DNA of 64,000 nt from Gordonia zhaorongruii (GCF_007559005.1 NZ_CP041763.1:1582463-1646462), one strand, 5' to 3'; positions 41,503 to 51,173 are shown, numbered from the stretch's first letter. A program made the numbers and translations. Notes: generated from the letters alone by a model not told the origin.

Positions 41503-41658
41503 TCAGCGACGACGCGGGGCTGGGCCGAGTACGGCGACCGGCGAGTTCGACAGCTGGAGCTGTACGCGGTCTGCGGTGCTCAGGTTCATCACCGTGCTGA
41601 TCCGACGGCCATAGCCGCGGAGCGTCGAGGTGAAGGTCGGACTGGTGCGATTACGCAT
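41503..41658 (-). CDS. Unrecognised 51-residue basic small protein
   Basis: An ORF of 52 codons including TGA. It starts ATG 41658 and encodes MRNRTSPTFTSTLRGYGRR..., then a hydrophobic-polar middle (STVMNLSTADRVQLQLS) and the tail SPVAVLGPAPRRR. It is rich in arginine and has no cysteine or obvious membrane helix. Support for reality: GGAGGAGGG at 41674-41666, 7-8 nt from the ATG; a full -35/-10 promoter upstream; and a perfect terminator 19 bp past the stop. No function is proposed. It is too short for typical gene calls. Confidence 0.62.
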   Translation of the reverse strand: MRNRTSPTFTSTLRGYGRRISTVMNLSTADRVQLQLSNSPVAVLGPAPRRR

Positions 41659-41694
41659 TGTGGAGCCCTCCTCCGGTTATCTTCAGTCCACACC

Positions 41695-41723
41695 AAGGTA
41701 ACCAAGTGTCCACTCGTAGTCAA
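41695..41723 (-). promoter_or_regulatory. Housekeeping-type promoter of the 51-codon gene
   Basis: On the minus strand: TTGACT (41723-41718), a 17-bp spacer, TACCTT (41700-41695). Predicted start near 41688, leaving a leader of about 30 nt with GGAGGAGGG. A GGTTA/TAACC inverted repeat (arms near 41675 and 41703) spans the -10 and could bind a regulator. The upstream 41724-41781 stretch holds nothing else recognised. Confidence 0.6.
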
Positions 41724-41781
41724 CTCTCATTACCGGCGTGTTCACACTCCGTTCACCTTCGGTTTCGTGGTCGCACGCGGT

Positions 41782-42825
41782 TCAGTCGGGTCGGTCGACG
41801 AGCGAGGCTAGGCGCTCGATCTCCGCCGGTGAGCCGGGGGAGACCAGCATCGTCGTGACTCCTGCGGCCTCCCACACCTTGATCTGGTCGCGAACGTGGG
41901 CCTCGTCCCCGACGATCGCGGAATCGTCCACGGCAGCATCCGGGATGATCGCCGCGGCCTCGTCCTTGCGCCCGGCCCGGAACAGCGACGTCACCTCGTC
42001 CACGACGTCCGCATATCCCATCCGGCGGTACACCTCGGCATGGAAGTTCGTCTCCTCACTGCCCATGCCGCCCATGTAGAGCGCGAGAAACGGCTTGATA
42101 CCCGCGTACGCGGCCGCGACGTCGTCGGTCAGGACTATCTGGGCGGTCGCGCAGATCTCGAACGTCTCGCGCGTACGGCGAGCGCCGGAGCGGGCGAAGC
42201 CCTCGTCTAGCCACTCGTTGTACTGATCCGCCATCCGGGGCGTGTAGAAGAGCGGGAGCCATCCATCCGCGATCTCCGCGGCCAGCGCAATGTTCTTCGG
42301 CCCCTCCGCGCCGAGGAACACCGGGATGTCACGACGCAGCGGATGGACGATCGGCTTGAGAGGTTTACCCAGGCCCGAGGTCCCGGGTCCGGAGACGGGG
42401 AGCGGATAGTGCGGACCCTCACTCGTGACCGGAGCTTCACGCGCCCACACCTGACGCATGATGTCGATGTACTCGCGTGTGCGACCGAGGGGTTTGGGGA
42501 AACTCTGGCCGTACCAGCCCTCGACAACCTGCGGCCCCGACACTCCGAGGCCCACGACGTGCCTGCCGCCCGAGAGATGATCGAGGGTCAGCGCGGCCAT
42601 CGCGCACGCGGTGGGCGTCCGTGCCGACATCTGCAGCACTGAGGTGCCGAGCTTGACCCGGTCGGTGGAGGCGCCCCACCAGGCGAGCGGGGTGTACGCA
42701 TCCGAGCCCCACGCCTCAGCCGTGAACACCGCGTCGAATCCGTGCTCCTCGGCAGCGGCGACGAGTTCGGCGTGGTTGTGCGGTGGAGTGGCGCCCCAGT
42801 ATCCGAGTTGAAGTCCGAGTCTCAT
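41782..42825 (-). CDS. F420-dependent LLM-class (luciferase-like) oxidoreductase
   Basis: A 347-residue TIM-barrel enzyme of the luciferase-like monooxygenase superfamily, F420-using subgroup. It has LGLQLGYWGATPPHNHAELVA as start region, AEAWGSDAYTPLAW, the cofactor segment LGLGVSGPQVVEGWYG and RDIPVFLGAEGPKNIALAAEIADGWLP. Deazaflavin use is inferred by family; the substrate is unknown. ATG 42825 begins MRLGLQLGY. It faces the 3' side of the small gene region; a hairpin (42838-42879) lies just upstream of its start. Confidence 0.88.
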   Translation of the reverse strand: MRLGLQLGYWGATPPHNHAELVAAAEEHGFDAVFTAEAWGSDAYTPLAWWGASTDRVKLGTSVLQMSARTPTACAMAALTLDHLSGGRHVVGLGVSGPQVVEGWYGQSFPKPLGRTREYIDIMRQVWAREAPVTSEGPHYPLPVSGPGTSGLGKPLKPIVHPLRRDIPVFLGAEGPKNIALAAEIADGWLPLFYTPRMADQYNEWLDEGFARSGARRTRETFEICATAQIVLTDDVAAAYAGIKPFLALYMGGMGSEETNFHAEVYRRMGYADVVDEVTSLFRAGRKDEAAAIIPDAAVDDSAIVGDEAHVRDQIKVWEAAGVTTMLVSPGSPAEIERLASLVDRPD

Positions 42826-42837
42826 ACCGCCAATCTA

Positions 42838-42879
42838 ACGCGAGCGGAGCCACCCGTGTCAGGGTCGCTCCGCTCGCGT
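42838..42879 (-). terminator. Terminator of the furA-katG operon
   Basis: A 13-bp perfect stem (ACGCGAGCGGAGC, 42838-42850; complement 42867-42879) with a 16-nt loop. It lies 36 bp after the katG stop and before the co-oriented LLM gene. Confidence 0.82.
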
Positions 42880-42915
42880 CAGTGCCGATTCAGTTGTGCG
42901 AGTTCAGTTGCGCAC

Positions 42916-45114
42916 TCAGCGGCGCACGTCGAACCGGTCCGCGTTCATCACGTGATTCCAGGCCGTGACGAAGTCGTCGACGAACTTCCGGCCGGCATCG
43001 TCGGCGCCGTACACCTCCGAGATGCCACGCAGCTGAGAGTTCGCACCGAACACCATGTCCGCTCGGGTCGCCGTGAACTTCTCCACACCTGCATCGTCCG
43101 TGCCGATGTACGTTCCGTCACCCGCGTCGGCCCAGTCGACGTTCATGTCGACGATGGTGGTGAAGAAGTCGTTCGACAGCGTTTGCGGCCGATCGGTCAG
43201 CACGCCGTGCGGCGAATCGCCGTGATTCGCTCCGAGCACGCGCAGACCGCCGACGAGCACCGCCATCTGGGGTGGCGTCAGATCGAGGAGGTACGCGCGA
43301 TCGAGCAGCAGATACTCGGCGTCGGTCTCGATGCCGTCGGCCACCCAGTTGCGGAAACCGTCCCACTGCGGCTCCATCACCTCGAACGACTCGATGTCGG
43401 TCTGCTCTTGGGTGGCGTCGCCGCGACCCGCCTCGAACGGCACCTCGATATGGTGCCCGGCATCGGCCGCCGCCTTCTCGATCGCCGCGGCGCCGGCGAG
43501 GACGATGACGTCCGCGATCGCGATCTCGCGCTCCGAGACTGCGTTGAAGTCCTCGGCGATCTTCTCGAGAACCGGCAGGACCTCGGACAACGACTCCGGT
43601 TCATTCACCGTCCAGTCGCGCTGCGGCTCGAGGCGGACTCGGGCCCCGTTCGCTCCACCGCGGTAATCACTGCAGCGGAACGACGCTGCCGCGGCCCACG
43701 CCGTCTTCACCAATTGCCTCACCGACAGACTCGACGCGAGAATGCGGCGCTTGAGTTCGGTGATGTCGTCGTCGTTCACGGTGGGGCCGACGGGTCTGGT
43801 GACCGGGTCCTGCCAGATCAGCTCCTCGTCTGGAACGAGCTTGCCGCGGTAACGCTCGATCGGCCCCATGTCACGGTGGGTCAGTTTGTACCAGGCACGC
43901 GCGAACGCGTCCGCGAACTCCCGCGGGTTCTCCAGGAAGCGGCGCGAGATCTTCCCGTAGACCGGGTCCTCGCGCAGCGCGATGTCGCTTGTCAGCATCA
44001 TCGGCTGATGGCGCGTCTCCGGGTCTGCGGCGTCGGGAACACTCGTCGAGCCCGCGTTCGACTTCGGACGCCACTGAGTTGCGCCGCCGGGGCCGGTGTA
44101 CGTCTCCCACTCGTAGCCGTACAGGGTCCAGAAGAAGTTGTTGTCCCAGGTGACCGGAGTGCTGTTCCACGCCCCTTCGATGCCGGAGCTGATCGCGTCG
44201 ACTCCGACGCCACTGCCGTGCGAGCTCTTCCAGCCGATGCCCATCTGCTCCAGCGGGGCACGCTCGGGTTCCGGGCCGCAATTGGTGTCGGGCGCGGCAC
44301 CGTGTGTCTTGCCGAAGGTGTGCCCGCCCGCGATGAGCGCCACGGTCTCCTCATCGTTCATCGCCATGCGGGCGAACGTCTCCCGGATATCGATGGCGGA
44401 GGCGAGTGGATCCGGATTTCCGTTGGGCCCCTCCGGGTTCACGTAGATCAGTCCCATCTGCACCGCTCCGAGCGGATGTTCGAGGTCGCGGTCACCGGAG
44501 TAGCGCTCATCGTCGAGCCACTCCCGTTCCGGGCCCCAGTAGACCTCCTCCGGCTCCCACTTGTCCGGGCGTCCGCCGGCGAGTCCGTAGATCTCGAGTC
44601 CCATGTCCTCCAGCGCGACGGTCCCGGCGAAGATGATCAGATCGGCCCACGAGAGCTTGCGGCCGTACTTCTTCTTGATCGGCCACAGGAGACGGCGCGC
44701 TTTGTCCAGACCTGCGTTGTCCGGCCAGCTGTTCAACGGCGCGAACCGCTGCATTCCGTGGCCCGCGCCCCCACGTCCGTCGGTCACCCGATAAGTGCCT
44801 GCCGAATGCCACGCCATCCGGATGAAGAGCGGTCCGTAGTGCCCGTAGTCGGCCGGCCACCACGACTGCGAGTGACGGAAGAGGTCCTTGAGGTCGGCTT
44901 TGACCTCGTCGAGATCGAGCGTCTCGAACTCGACGGCGTAGTCGAATGCCGGACCGTTCGGATCTCCCTCGGCAGGGTTCTCCGCCAGGATCTTGAGGTT
45001 GAGTTGATCCGGCCACCAGTCGCGGCTGCCGCCGCCGGCCGCGGGGGTCTCCATCCGGCCGGCGTGCATCGGGCACCCCGTGGGCTCGGGAGGGGTGGTC
45101 TGCTGTTCGGACAT
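42916..45114 (-). CDS. katG: Catalase-peroxidase
   Basis: A 732-residue bifunctional haem enzyme that removes H2O2. The active site is intact: distal Arg99, Trp102 and His103 ([11 protein letters not shown]), proximal His265 ([10 protein letters not shown]) and the Trp102-Tyr224-Met250 crosslink trio; numbering is five lower than in M. tuberculosis. Ser310 in DAISSGIE corresponds to Ser315, the residue altered in isoniazid-resistant M. tuberculosis. The C-terminal, inactive repeat domain is present. ATG 45114 has AAGGA upstream; the frame is open to 45216 inside furA but that is spurious. Gap to furA 83 bp. Confidence 0.97.
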   Translation of the reverse strand: MSEQQTTPPEPTGCPMHAGRMETPAAGGGSRDWWPDQLNLKILAENPAEGDPNGPAFDYAVEFETLDLDEVKADLKDLFRHSQSWWPADYGHYGPLFIRMAWHSAGTYRVTDGRGGAGHGMQRFAPLNSWPDNAGLDKARRLLWPIKKKYGRKLSWADLIIFAGTVALEDMGLEIYGLAGGRPDKWEPEEVYWGPEREWLDDERYSGDRDLEHPLGAVQMGLIYVNPEGPNGNPDPLASAIDIRETFARMAMNDEETVALIAGGHTFGKTHGAAPDTNCGPEPERAPLEQMGIGWKSSHGSGVGVDAISSGIEGAWNSTPVTWDNNFFWTLYGYEWETYTGPGGATQWRPKSNAGSTSVPDAADPETRHQPMMLTSDIALREDPVYGKISRRFLENPREFADAFARAWYKLTHRDMGPIERYRGKLVPDEELIWQDPVTRPVGPTVNDDDITELKRRILASSLSVRQLVKTAWAAAASFRCSDYRGGANGARVRLEPQRDWTVNEPESLSEVLPVLEKIAEDFNAVSEREIAIADVIVLAGAAAIEKAAADAGHHIEVPFEAGRGDATQEQTDIESFEVMEPQWDGFRNWVADGIETDAEYLLLDRAYLLDLTPPQMAVLVGGLRVLGANHGDSPHGVLTDRPQTLSNDFFTTIVDMNVDWADAGDGTYIGTDDAGVEKFTATRADMVFGANSQLRGISEVYGADDAGRKFVDDFVTAWNHVMNADRFDVRR

Positions 45115-45197
45115 GGGTGTTCCTTTCGAAGGTGAGCGAGCCTGCTTGTCGAGGTGCGGGCCCATCGGGATGGCGGGTTCGGTTCGATGCGCTGTGC

Positions 45198-45620
45198 TCA
45201 GCGAGCGGTGGTGCAATCGGCGCAGGTGCCCCAGAAGACGACCTCGGCTTCGTCGATCAGGAAGCCGTGATCATCGGACGCACCGAGACACGGGGCGGCG
45301 CCGACAGTGCAGTCGACGTCGACGACGGTGCCGCACGTACGGCACACGAGATGATGATGGTTGTCGCCGATACGGGTCTCGTACAGCGAGACCTGCCCGG
45401 TGGGCTGGATCCGCCGAATGATCCCCGACTCCGTCAGTGCCCGGAGCACGTCGTACACGGCCTGGCGGGAGACGCCGTCGAGGGCGCTCCGAACGTCGGA
45501 CAGGATGGATTCCGTGTCGGCGTGCGGGTGCTGATCGACGGCCTCCAGTACGGCGAGCCGCGGTTTGGTCACACGCAGACCGGCGGCCCTGATGGCTGCG
45601 ATGTGCTCGGTGGTGACCAT
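45198..45620 (-). CDS. furA: FurA, peroxide/iron-responsive repressor of katG
   Basis: A 140-residue Fur-family regulator. A winged-helix N-terminal domain ([31 protein letters not shown]) is followed by a dimerisation domain with metal ligands [10 protein letters not shown]93-x2-C96 and C133-x2-C136 for structural zinc. It should repress furA-katG and respond to peroxide and iron. ATG 45620 lies 6 nt after a CATAAT hexamer, so the transcript is probably leaderless, as in mycobacteria. katG follows in the same operon. Confidence 0.95.
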   Translation of the reverse strand: MVTTEHIAAIRAAGLRVTKPRLAVLEAVDQHPHADTESILSDVRSALDGVSRQAVYDVLRALTESGIIRRIQPTGQVSLYETRIGDNHHHLVCRTCGTVVDVDCTVGAAPCLGASDDHGFLIDEAEVVFWGTCADCTTAR

Positions 45621-45626
45621 GCGTCG

Positions 45627-45655
45627 ATTATGCGTGGTTATTTGGACTGAGTCCA
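45627..45655 (-). promoter_or_regulatory. furA promoter and FurA-type operator
   Basis: On the minus strand: TGGACT (-35-like, within the dyad), a 17-bp spacer and CATAAT (45632-45627). TSS predicted at the furA ATG. The dyad TGGACT-G-AGTCCA (45643-45655) sits in the -35 with AT-rich flanks, like known mycobacterial FurA sites upstream of furA-katG. All of it lies inside the last codons of the upstream phosphotriesterase gene, whose TAA stop overlaps the -10. Confidence 0.62.
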
Positions 45656-46668
45656 GTTTGCAGCGAAGAAACTCGTGCTGCCCCCGGTTTCGGCAGGTCG
45701 ACCGCTGCGGGAGTCAGGAGCCGATTGGGCACACCGGACAGCACCGAGTCGATCGCCGTCTCCGACACCCCCCGCGCCCGGAGCTCGGGGACCACCCGGC
45801 CGGTCACCTGGAAGTAGTCCCAGTCGGGAGCCACCTGCAGCATCGCAGTCTGGTCGAACCAGTCGCTGGAGCAGAACGCGTCCTGGGACAGCACGATTCG
45901 GTCGGAATAGCCGCGTTCGACGAGCGCGACCAGCGTGTCGATCCGGTCGGCGTACGGCAGGAGCACGTCGAGACCGAACCGGTCCAGGCCCAGAACCGAA
46001 CCGGCATCGGCCACTCGCATCAGATAGTCCAGATCGGTCGTGTCACCACTGTGCGCGAGAATCACACGCGTCAGATCGGCACCTTCCTCGGCGAGCACCC
46101 GCTGTGCGATCAGACCCGATTTGGTGTGCGGATTCGTGTGGACGACCACTGCCACCCCGGTCTGGGCGGCGACCCGGCCCACCGACCGCATCACCCGTTC
46201 CACCCCGGGCGTGAGACCTTCCGCCTCGATCACGCAGACCAGGAATCCCGCCTTGATCGACGTGGCGCCGATACCGCGGGTGAGATCGCGGAGGAACATC
46301 TCGTCGAGCGGATCCGTGACGTCGAAACCGAGACCCGGACCGGTGTAGTGGAATTGGAACGGCAGGTCGTTGAAGGTGAAGAGCCCCGTTGCGGCGATGA
46401 TGTTCAGCTCGACCTGACGAGCCACCTCGGCCACTCGCTCCACGTTCCGGCCGATACCGAGAACGGACACGTCCATGATCGTGTCCACTCCGGATTCCTT
46501 GAGCCGGGTCAGCGTCGCCACCGCGTTGTCGATCTGCGCATCCTCGTCCCAGTCGTGCAGATAGTTCAGCCGGAAGTCCTCCTGGACGACGAAGACGTGC
46601 TCATGGGTGAGCACTGTCCCCAGCTGGTCCGCCCCGACTGTGCCGGTGACGGTGTTGATGCGGTCCAT
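45628..46668 (-). CDS. Phosphotriesterase-family (amidohydrolase) protein
   Basis: A 346-residue TIM-barrel metal hydrolase. Binuclear-site residues are visible: HxH in LTHEHVF, the bridging lysine in SIKAGFLV, His in VVVHTNPHTKSG, His in LAHSGDT and Asp in VLSQDAFC. Members include lactonases, so quorum-signal or lactone hydrolysis is possible; the substrate is not known. ATG 46668 follows GAGAGG. The gene ends 7 bp before furA, same strand, and its C-terminal tail overlaps the furA promoter and operator. Confidence 0.87.
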   Translation of the reverse strand: MDRINTVTGTVGADQLGTVLTHEHVFVVQEDFRLNYLHDWDEDAQIDNAVATLTRLKESGVDTIMDVSVLGIGRNVERVAEVARQVELNIIAATGLFTFNDLPFQFHYTGPGLGFDVTDPLDEMFLRDLTRGIGATSIKAGFLVCVIEAEGLTPGVERVMRSVGRVAAQTGVAVVVHTNPHTKSGLIAQRVLAEEGADLTRVILAHSGDTTDLDYLMRVADAGSVLGLDRFGLDVLLPYADRIDTLVALVERGYSDRIVLSQDAFCSSDWFDQTAMLQVAPDWDYFQVTGRVVPELRARGVSETAIDSVLSGVPNRLLTPAAVDLPKPGAARVSSLQTGLSPNNHA

Positions 46669-46796
46669 GTGACCTCTCGTCAGGGCCGCGTCTCCCACGG
46701 ACTCGGCTCACGCACAACGCTAGTGCGTGACCCGGCGTCGCGAGGGCGGTTCGGACCTACCGGATGCACCGTCGGCACGTAGAGGATGATTGACCG

Positions 46797-47486
46797 GTGC
46801 CCTCCCACCGTGAGCGGAGCCAGGCGCCGTCCGGCGCGGCGTCCACCCTCTCCGCGCTGGCGGTCGTGACCCTCGCGATCGCGATCATCCATCGCCCGCT
46901 GCGCAGCGATCGGCTGTGGACCCGATACCTCGTGGGGCACCGGCTCGACTGGGTCACGGACGCAGCTGCAGGCTTCTCGAGCATCATCAGTCCGCTGACG
47001 GCGCCGATCATCGCAGTGGTGATCGGGGCAGTTCTGATACTCCGGGACCGGTCGGTCGGTCGGGGGCTGGCGTTGGTGGGGGCCGTCATCGGCTCCGCAT
47101 CCCTGACGTGGATCCTGAAGCTTCTCATCGATCGCAGTCGTCCACCGGTGGAGATACAACTCGAACCGCCGGAGTCGGCGATGTCGTTTCCGTCCGGGCA
47201 CGCATCGGCCGCGACGGCACTCGCAGTGAGCCTCGCCGTCCTCGTCGCGCCTCGTGCCGGCCGTGCGACCCGGGGCGCCCTGGTGGCGGCCGCCACTATC
47301 GGCGCCGGACTCAGCGCTTTCAGTCGCGTCTATCTCGGAATGCACTGGACGTCGGATGCCATCGCGGGCTTCCTGGTCGGCGCGGGCGCAGCCCTCGGTG
47401 CGTCGGCACTGCTGGATAGGTTCGGGTCGGTGGTCGTGCGAATCGACGAAGGGTGCCGGCTGCGCGGTCCGGGTACCTCTGGCTGA
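46797..47486 (+). CDS. PAP2-family membrane phosphatase
   Basis: A 229-residue integral membrane lipid phosphatase with about six helices. The three phosphatase motifs are present: KLLIDRSRPP (KxxxxxxRP), SFPSGHAS (PSGH) and SRVYLGMHWTSD (SRxxxxxHxxxD). Likely substrates are phosphatidic acid, undecaprenyl or other polyprenyl pyrophosphate. The GTG start is plausible but weakly supported (no clear ribosome site). It is divergent from the phosphotriesterase gene. Confidence 0.88.
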   Translation: MPSHRERSQAPSGAASTLSALAVVTLAIAIIHRPLRSDRLWTRYLVGHRLDWVTDAAAGFSSIISPLTAPIIAVVIGAVLILRDRSVGRGLALVGAVIGSASLTWILKLLIDRSRPPVEIQLEPPESAMSFPSGHASAATALAVSLAVLVAPRAGRATRGALVAAATIGAGLSAFSRVYLGMHWTSDAIAGFLVGAGAALGASALLDRFGSVVVRIDEGCRLRGPGTSG

Positions 47487-47545
47487 TGTCGCAGCTGTGG
47501 CCGGAGCTCCACGTCGTACCCGCGGCATGCGGAAGAATGACCGTC

Positions 47546-49900
47546 ATGGCTCACACCCCGCACCCCGCCGACAGTCACGATATGATCCGCGTTCACGGCT
47601 CCCGAGTGAACAACCTCCGCAACGTCCACGTCGAAGTGCCGAAGCGTCGCTTGACGGTGTTCACCGGGGTGTCCGGTTCCGGTAAGAGCTCCCTGGTGTT
47701 CGGCACCGTGGCGGCCGAATCGCAGCGTCTGATCAACGAGACGTACAGCGCGTTCGTGCAGGGATTCATGCCGACGCTCGCGCGCCCCGACGTCGACCTG
47801 CTCGACGGAATCACCACGGCGATCATCGTCGATCAGGAGCGGATCGGAGGCAACCCGCGGTCGACGGTCGGCACCATCACCGACGCCAATGCGATGCTTC
47901 GCATCCTCTTCAGCCGGTTGGGGAGCCCCGCCGTTCCGACGGCGAATGCGCTGTCCTTCAACGTGCCCACCGTCAGCGGCTCGGGTGCCATCCAGGTCGG
48001 TACCAAGAAGAAGACCAAGGCGACCTTCGATCGGCTCGGTGGCATGTGCCCACGATGCGAGGGCATGGGCGCAGTCTCGGACATCGACATGACGGAGATC
48101 TACGACGCGGACAGATCCCTCAACGAGGGAGCGATCAAGATTCCCGGGTTCAGCTCCGACGGATGGTACGGCCGCGTGTACGGCGGTTCCGGATTCTTCG
48201 ACCCCGACAAGCCGATCGGGAGGTACGACGATCGCGAACTCGCCGACCTCCTCTACAAGGAAGCGGTGAAGATCAAGGTCGACGGAATCAACATCACCTA
48301 CGAGGGCCTGATCCCGCGTATCTCCAAATCCATGCTGTCCAAGGACATCGACTCGGTGCAGCCGCACGTCCGAGCGTTCATCGAGCGTGCCGTCACCGCC
48401 GACACCTGTCCGGAGTGCGACGGCACGCGTTTGGCGGAGCACGCCCGCGAATGCCGGATCGACGACATCAGCATCGCCGATGCCTGCCGGATGTCCATCG
48501 CCGACCTGGCCGACTGGGTCGACGACTTGACCGAGCCGTCAGTCGCGCCGCTGCTGGAGAAACTGGGCGGGACCCTCGACTCGTTCGTCGAGATCGGTCT
48601 CGGTTACCTCGCCCTGGAGCGTCCGACGGGCACCCTCTCCGGCGGCGAGGCACAGCGCACCAAGATGATCCGCCACCTGGGGTCGGCGCTGACGGACGTC
48701 ACCTACGTCTTCGACGAGCCGACCATCGGCCTGCACCCGCACGACATCGCGCGCATGAACAACCTGCTACTGCGCCTACGGGACAAGGGCAACACGGTAC
48801 TGGTGGTCGAGCACAAGCCGGAGACGATCGCCATCGCCGATCATGTGGTCGACCTCGGGCCGCGAGCCGGCCGCGACGGCGGTGAGATCTGCTTCGAGGG
48901 GGACGTCGCCGGGCTTACTGCGAGCGATACCGTCACCGGCCGCCATCTGGGATACCGCAGTTCGCTGAAACAGACGTTCCGGGCACCGTCAGGAGCGATC
49001 GAGATCCGGGGCGCAGACACCAACAACCTTCAGAACGTCGATGTGGACATCCCGTTGGGGGTTCTGACCGTGGTGACCGGCGTCGCCGGATCCGGGAAGA
49101 GTTCGCTCATCCACGGGTCCATTCCGTCCGACGCCGATGTGGTCACCATCGACCAGACCGCGATCCGCGGCTCGAGACGAAGCAATCCCGCTACGTACAC
49201 CGGTGTGCTCGAACCCGTCCGGAAAGCCTTCGCCAAGGCGAACGGAGTGAAACCTGCGTTGTTCAGCGCGAATTCGGAAGGCGCATGTCCTGCGTGCAAG
49301 GGCAACGGGGTGATCTACACCGATCTGGCGACGATGGCCGGTGTCGCGACGCCATGCGACGAGTGCGAGGGCAGGCGTTTCAGTTCCGACGTGCTGGAGT
49401 ACACGCTGGGCGGACGAGACATCAGTGAGGTGCTGTCGATGTCCGTCGACGCAGCGGTGACGTTCTTCGCAGACGGGGAGGCCAGAACTCCTGCGGCGCA
49501 CAGGATCCTGGTTCGCCTTTCCGATGTGGGCCTGGGCTACCTCACCCTGGGCCAACCCCTCACATCGCTGTCCGGCGGCGAACGGCAGCGCATCAAGTTG
49601 GCCACCGCAATGGCCGACAAACCGACGACGTACGTCCTTGACGAACCGACGACCGGCCTCCATCTCGCCGACGTCGAGCAACTCCTCCGGCTCCTCGACC
49701 GTCTTGTCGACAGCGGAAAATCGGTGATCGTGATCGAGCATCACCAGGCGGTGATGGCGCACGCGGACTGGATCATCGACATCGGTCCCGGCGCAGGACA
49801 CGAGGGCGGCCGACTCGTATTCGAGGGGACGCCTGCCGCGCTCGCAGCCGACCGTTCGACGCTCACCGGCCAGCACCTCGCCGCGTACATCGGCGCCTGA
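47546..49900 (+). CDS. UvrA-like tandem ABC ATPase (drug-resistance/UvrA2 type)
   Basis: A 784-residue UvrA-like protein, shorter than the roughly 970-residue canonical UvrA. It has two ABC modules, each with Walker A (GVSGSGKSS and GVAGSGKSS), signature (LSGGEAQR and LSGGERQR) and Walker B with DEPT. The zinc fingers appear as CPRCEGMG and CPACKGNG. The UvrB-binding region looks reduced. Relatives such as DrrC confer resistance to DNA-binding drugs; a role in strand damage removal without UvrB is inference. ATG 47546 (MAHTPHPADSH) has GGAAGA about 9 nt upstream; ATG 47537 is possible. Confidence 0.87.
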   Translation: MAHTPHPADSHDMIRVHGSRVNNLRNVHVEVPKRRLTVFTGVSGSGKSSLVFGTVAAESQRLINETYSAFVQGFMPTLARPDVDLLDGITTAIIVDQERIGGNPRSTVGTITDANAMLRILFSRLGSPAVPTANALSFNVPTVSGSGAIQVGTKKKTKATFDRLGGMCPRCEGMGAVSDIDMTEIYDADRSLNEGAIKIPGFSSDGWYGRVYGGSGFFDPDKPIGRYDDRELADLLYKEAVKIKVDGINITYEGLIPRISKSMLSKDIDSVQPHVRAFIERAVTADTCPECDGTRLAEHARECRIDDISIADACRMSIADLADWVDDLTEPSVAPLLEKLGGTLDSFVEIGLGYLALERPTGTLSGGEAQRTKMIRHLGSALTDVTYVFDEPTIGLHPHDIARMNNLLLRLRDKGNTVLVVEHKPETIAIADHVVDLGPRAGRDGGEICFEGDVAGLTASDTVTGRHLGYRSSLKQTFRAPSGAIEIRGADTNNLQNVDVDIPLGVLTVVTGVAGSGKSSLIHGSIPSDADVVTIDQTAIRGSRRSNPATYTGVLEPVRKAFAKANGVKPALFSANSEGACPACKGNGVIYTDLATMAGVATPCDECEGRRFSSDVLEYTLGGRDISEVLSMSVDAAVTFFADGEARTPAAHRILVRLSDVGLGYLTLGQPLTSLSGGERQRIKLATAMADKPTTYVLDEPTTGLHLADVEQLLRLLDRLVDSGKSVIVIEHHQAVMAHADWIIDIGPGAGHEGGRLVFEGTPAALAADRSTLTGQHLAAYIGA

Positions 49901-49905
49901 GACGG

Positions 49906-51144
49906 TCAGGCTGCGTGCTGCGAGAGGTGCGTCGTCTCGCCGATCGTGACCGGCGCCGCTTCCATCGTGCGCATGAACCGCATCTGCTGCGCACGACCGC
50001 GGATCGCCGCTCGTTCGCGGCCGCCGGGCAGCAGCTTGGCGGCCGACCGGGCGAGATTCACCGGGGTCCGGAGGATCGGATACCAGGGGAGTGTCCGCGA
50101 CGGGAGTCCGAGCTGAGTCATCGTCTTCCCGCCGAGGAAGAACATGCTCACCGATAGGTGCTGCGACTGCGCCAGGCGTCGCCGAAGGGGCTGCCAACGG
50201 GAGTAGTTCCAGCCGAGTGGGTCGGTCGCCATCGGACGCGCGAGTTGGGGTGACGTCTCGTCCGGATTCGCAAGGGCGGCCGACGTGTGGTGCAGGACGC
50301 GGATGGATTCCCGGAAGTCGCGCGGCAGGAACTCATCGTCGATGCCCATGAGCCAGCCCGCGTAGCGCGTCAGATGGGCGATCGCCTCGTACTCGGACGG
50401 CCTGCTTACCAGGCCCATCCCCAGTCCGCCGACCGACGGAGCAACGAGGGACCCCACGATGGTCGCCGCCATATCGGCCTGGTTGATCGGCAGGCCCCAC
50501 TTGTCCGCATCCCAGTCGGGCATGGCCGTCACGTGCCGCCGAACCAGTGAATGGATGAATCGCACCCGCAGGGTGGATCGATAACCGACACCGTGTTTAT
50601 CGAGGCCGCCGTCGGAGATGAGGTCGAATGCCCACTGGGAGGTCTCGGCGAACCGTTTGTTGGACCCTTTCTCCAGGGCTCCGGTCCGGAGGAGAGTCTG
50701 GTTGAAACCCGCGTACGTGTACCCCCCGACCAGCGCGACGTCGCGTGCGATGTACAGCCCGTCGGCCCCGCCGGTGTTCATCGTCTGAGCGGCGATCCGC
50801 AGCTTCTCGGAGTCGACCCAATCGGGCGTGTCCTCGACGACCGCGAAGAACTCACGCAGCGGCTCCGGTGCATCGGGGACGTTGGCGATGCCGTACTCGA
50901 GGGCCTCTTCGAACAGCGGTCGGGTCTCCTTGATCCCGACGCCGGCCATCCACGCGACGAGGCCGTCCATCAGCGGGTCGCCTTCGTGAAGCGCCTCCCC
51001 GATACGGCGGAACTCGTCGTCGCTCGGACCCCGCACGCCCACTGCGCGGGCGAAGATCGCGACACCGGGCGGCACCGATCGCGGCGCATCCGGGTGTCGG
51101 GCGGGAAGAGGTTTCACCTGCGTCGCAGCATCATCGTCGGGCAT
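49906..51144 (-). CDS. MpaB/DUF2236-family oxygenase-like protein
   Basis: A 412-residue haem-protein family member related to latex-clearing protein Lcp and MpaB. The family block FAETSQWAFDLI with GGLDKHGVGYRSTLRVRFIHSLVRRHV (histidine of FIHSLVRRHV is the candidate haem ligand) and the adjoining PINQADMAATIV are present. No signal peptide or Tat motif, unlike secreted rubber-cleaving Lcp, so it is probably intracellular. Substrate unknown. ATG 51144. It is divergent from a TetR gene across a palindromic operator. Confidence 0.82.
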   Translation of the reverse strand: MPDDDAATQVKPLPARHPDAPRSVPPGVAIFARAVGVRGPSDDEFRRIGEALHEGDPLMDGLVAWMAGVGIKETRPLFEEALEYGIANVPDAPEPLREFFAVVEDTPDWVDSEKLRIAAQTMNTGGADGLYIARDVALVGGYTYAGFNQTLLRTGALEKGSNKRFAETSQWAFDLISDGGLDKHGVGYRSTLRVRFIHSLVRRHVTAMPDWDADKWGLPINQADMAATIVGSLVAPSVGGLGMGLVSRPSEYEAIAHLTRYAGWLMGIDDEFLPRDFRESIRVLHHTSAALANPDETSPQLARPMATDPLGWNYSRWQPLRRRLAQSQHLSVSMFFLGGKTMTQLGLPSRTLPWYPILRTPVNLARSAAKLLPGGRERAAIRGRAQQMRFMRTMEAAPVTIGETTHLSQHAA

Positions 51145-51173
51145 GTCCTCACGGACCTTCCAGTGACTCGGTT

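Noticed and set aside
42742..45135. 797-residue plus-strand ORF opposite katG
   Set aside because: Shadow of katG in high-GC DNA; composition is Arg/Val/His-rich with no recognisable domain.
45115..45216. KatG extended N terminus (34 more residues)
   Set aside because: Overlaps the furA 3' end and ignores the AAGGA site before ATG 45114.
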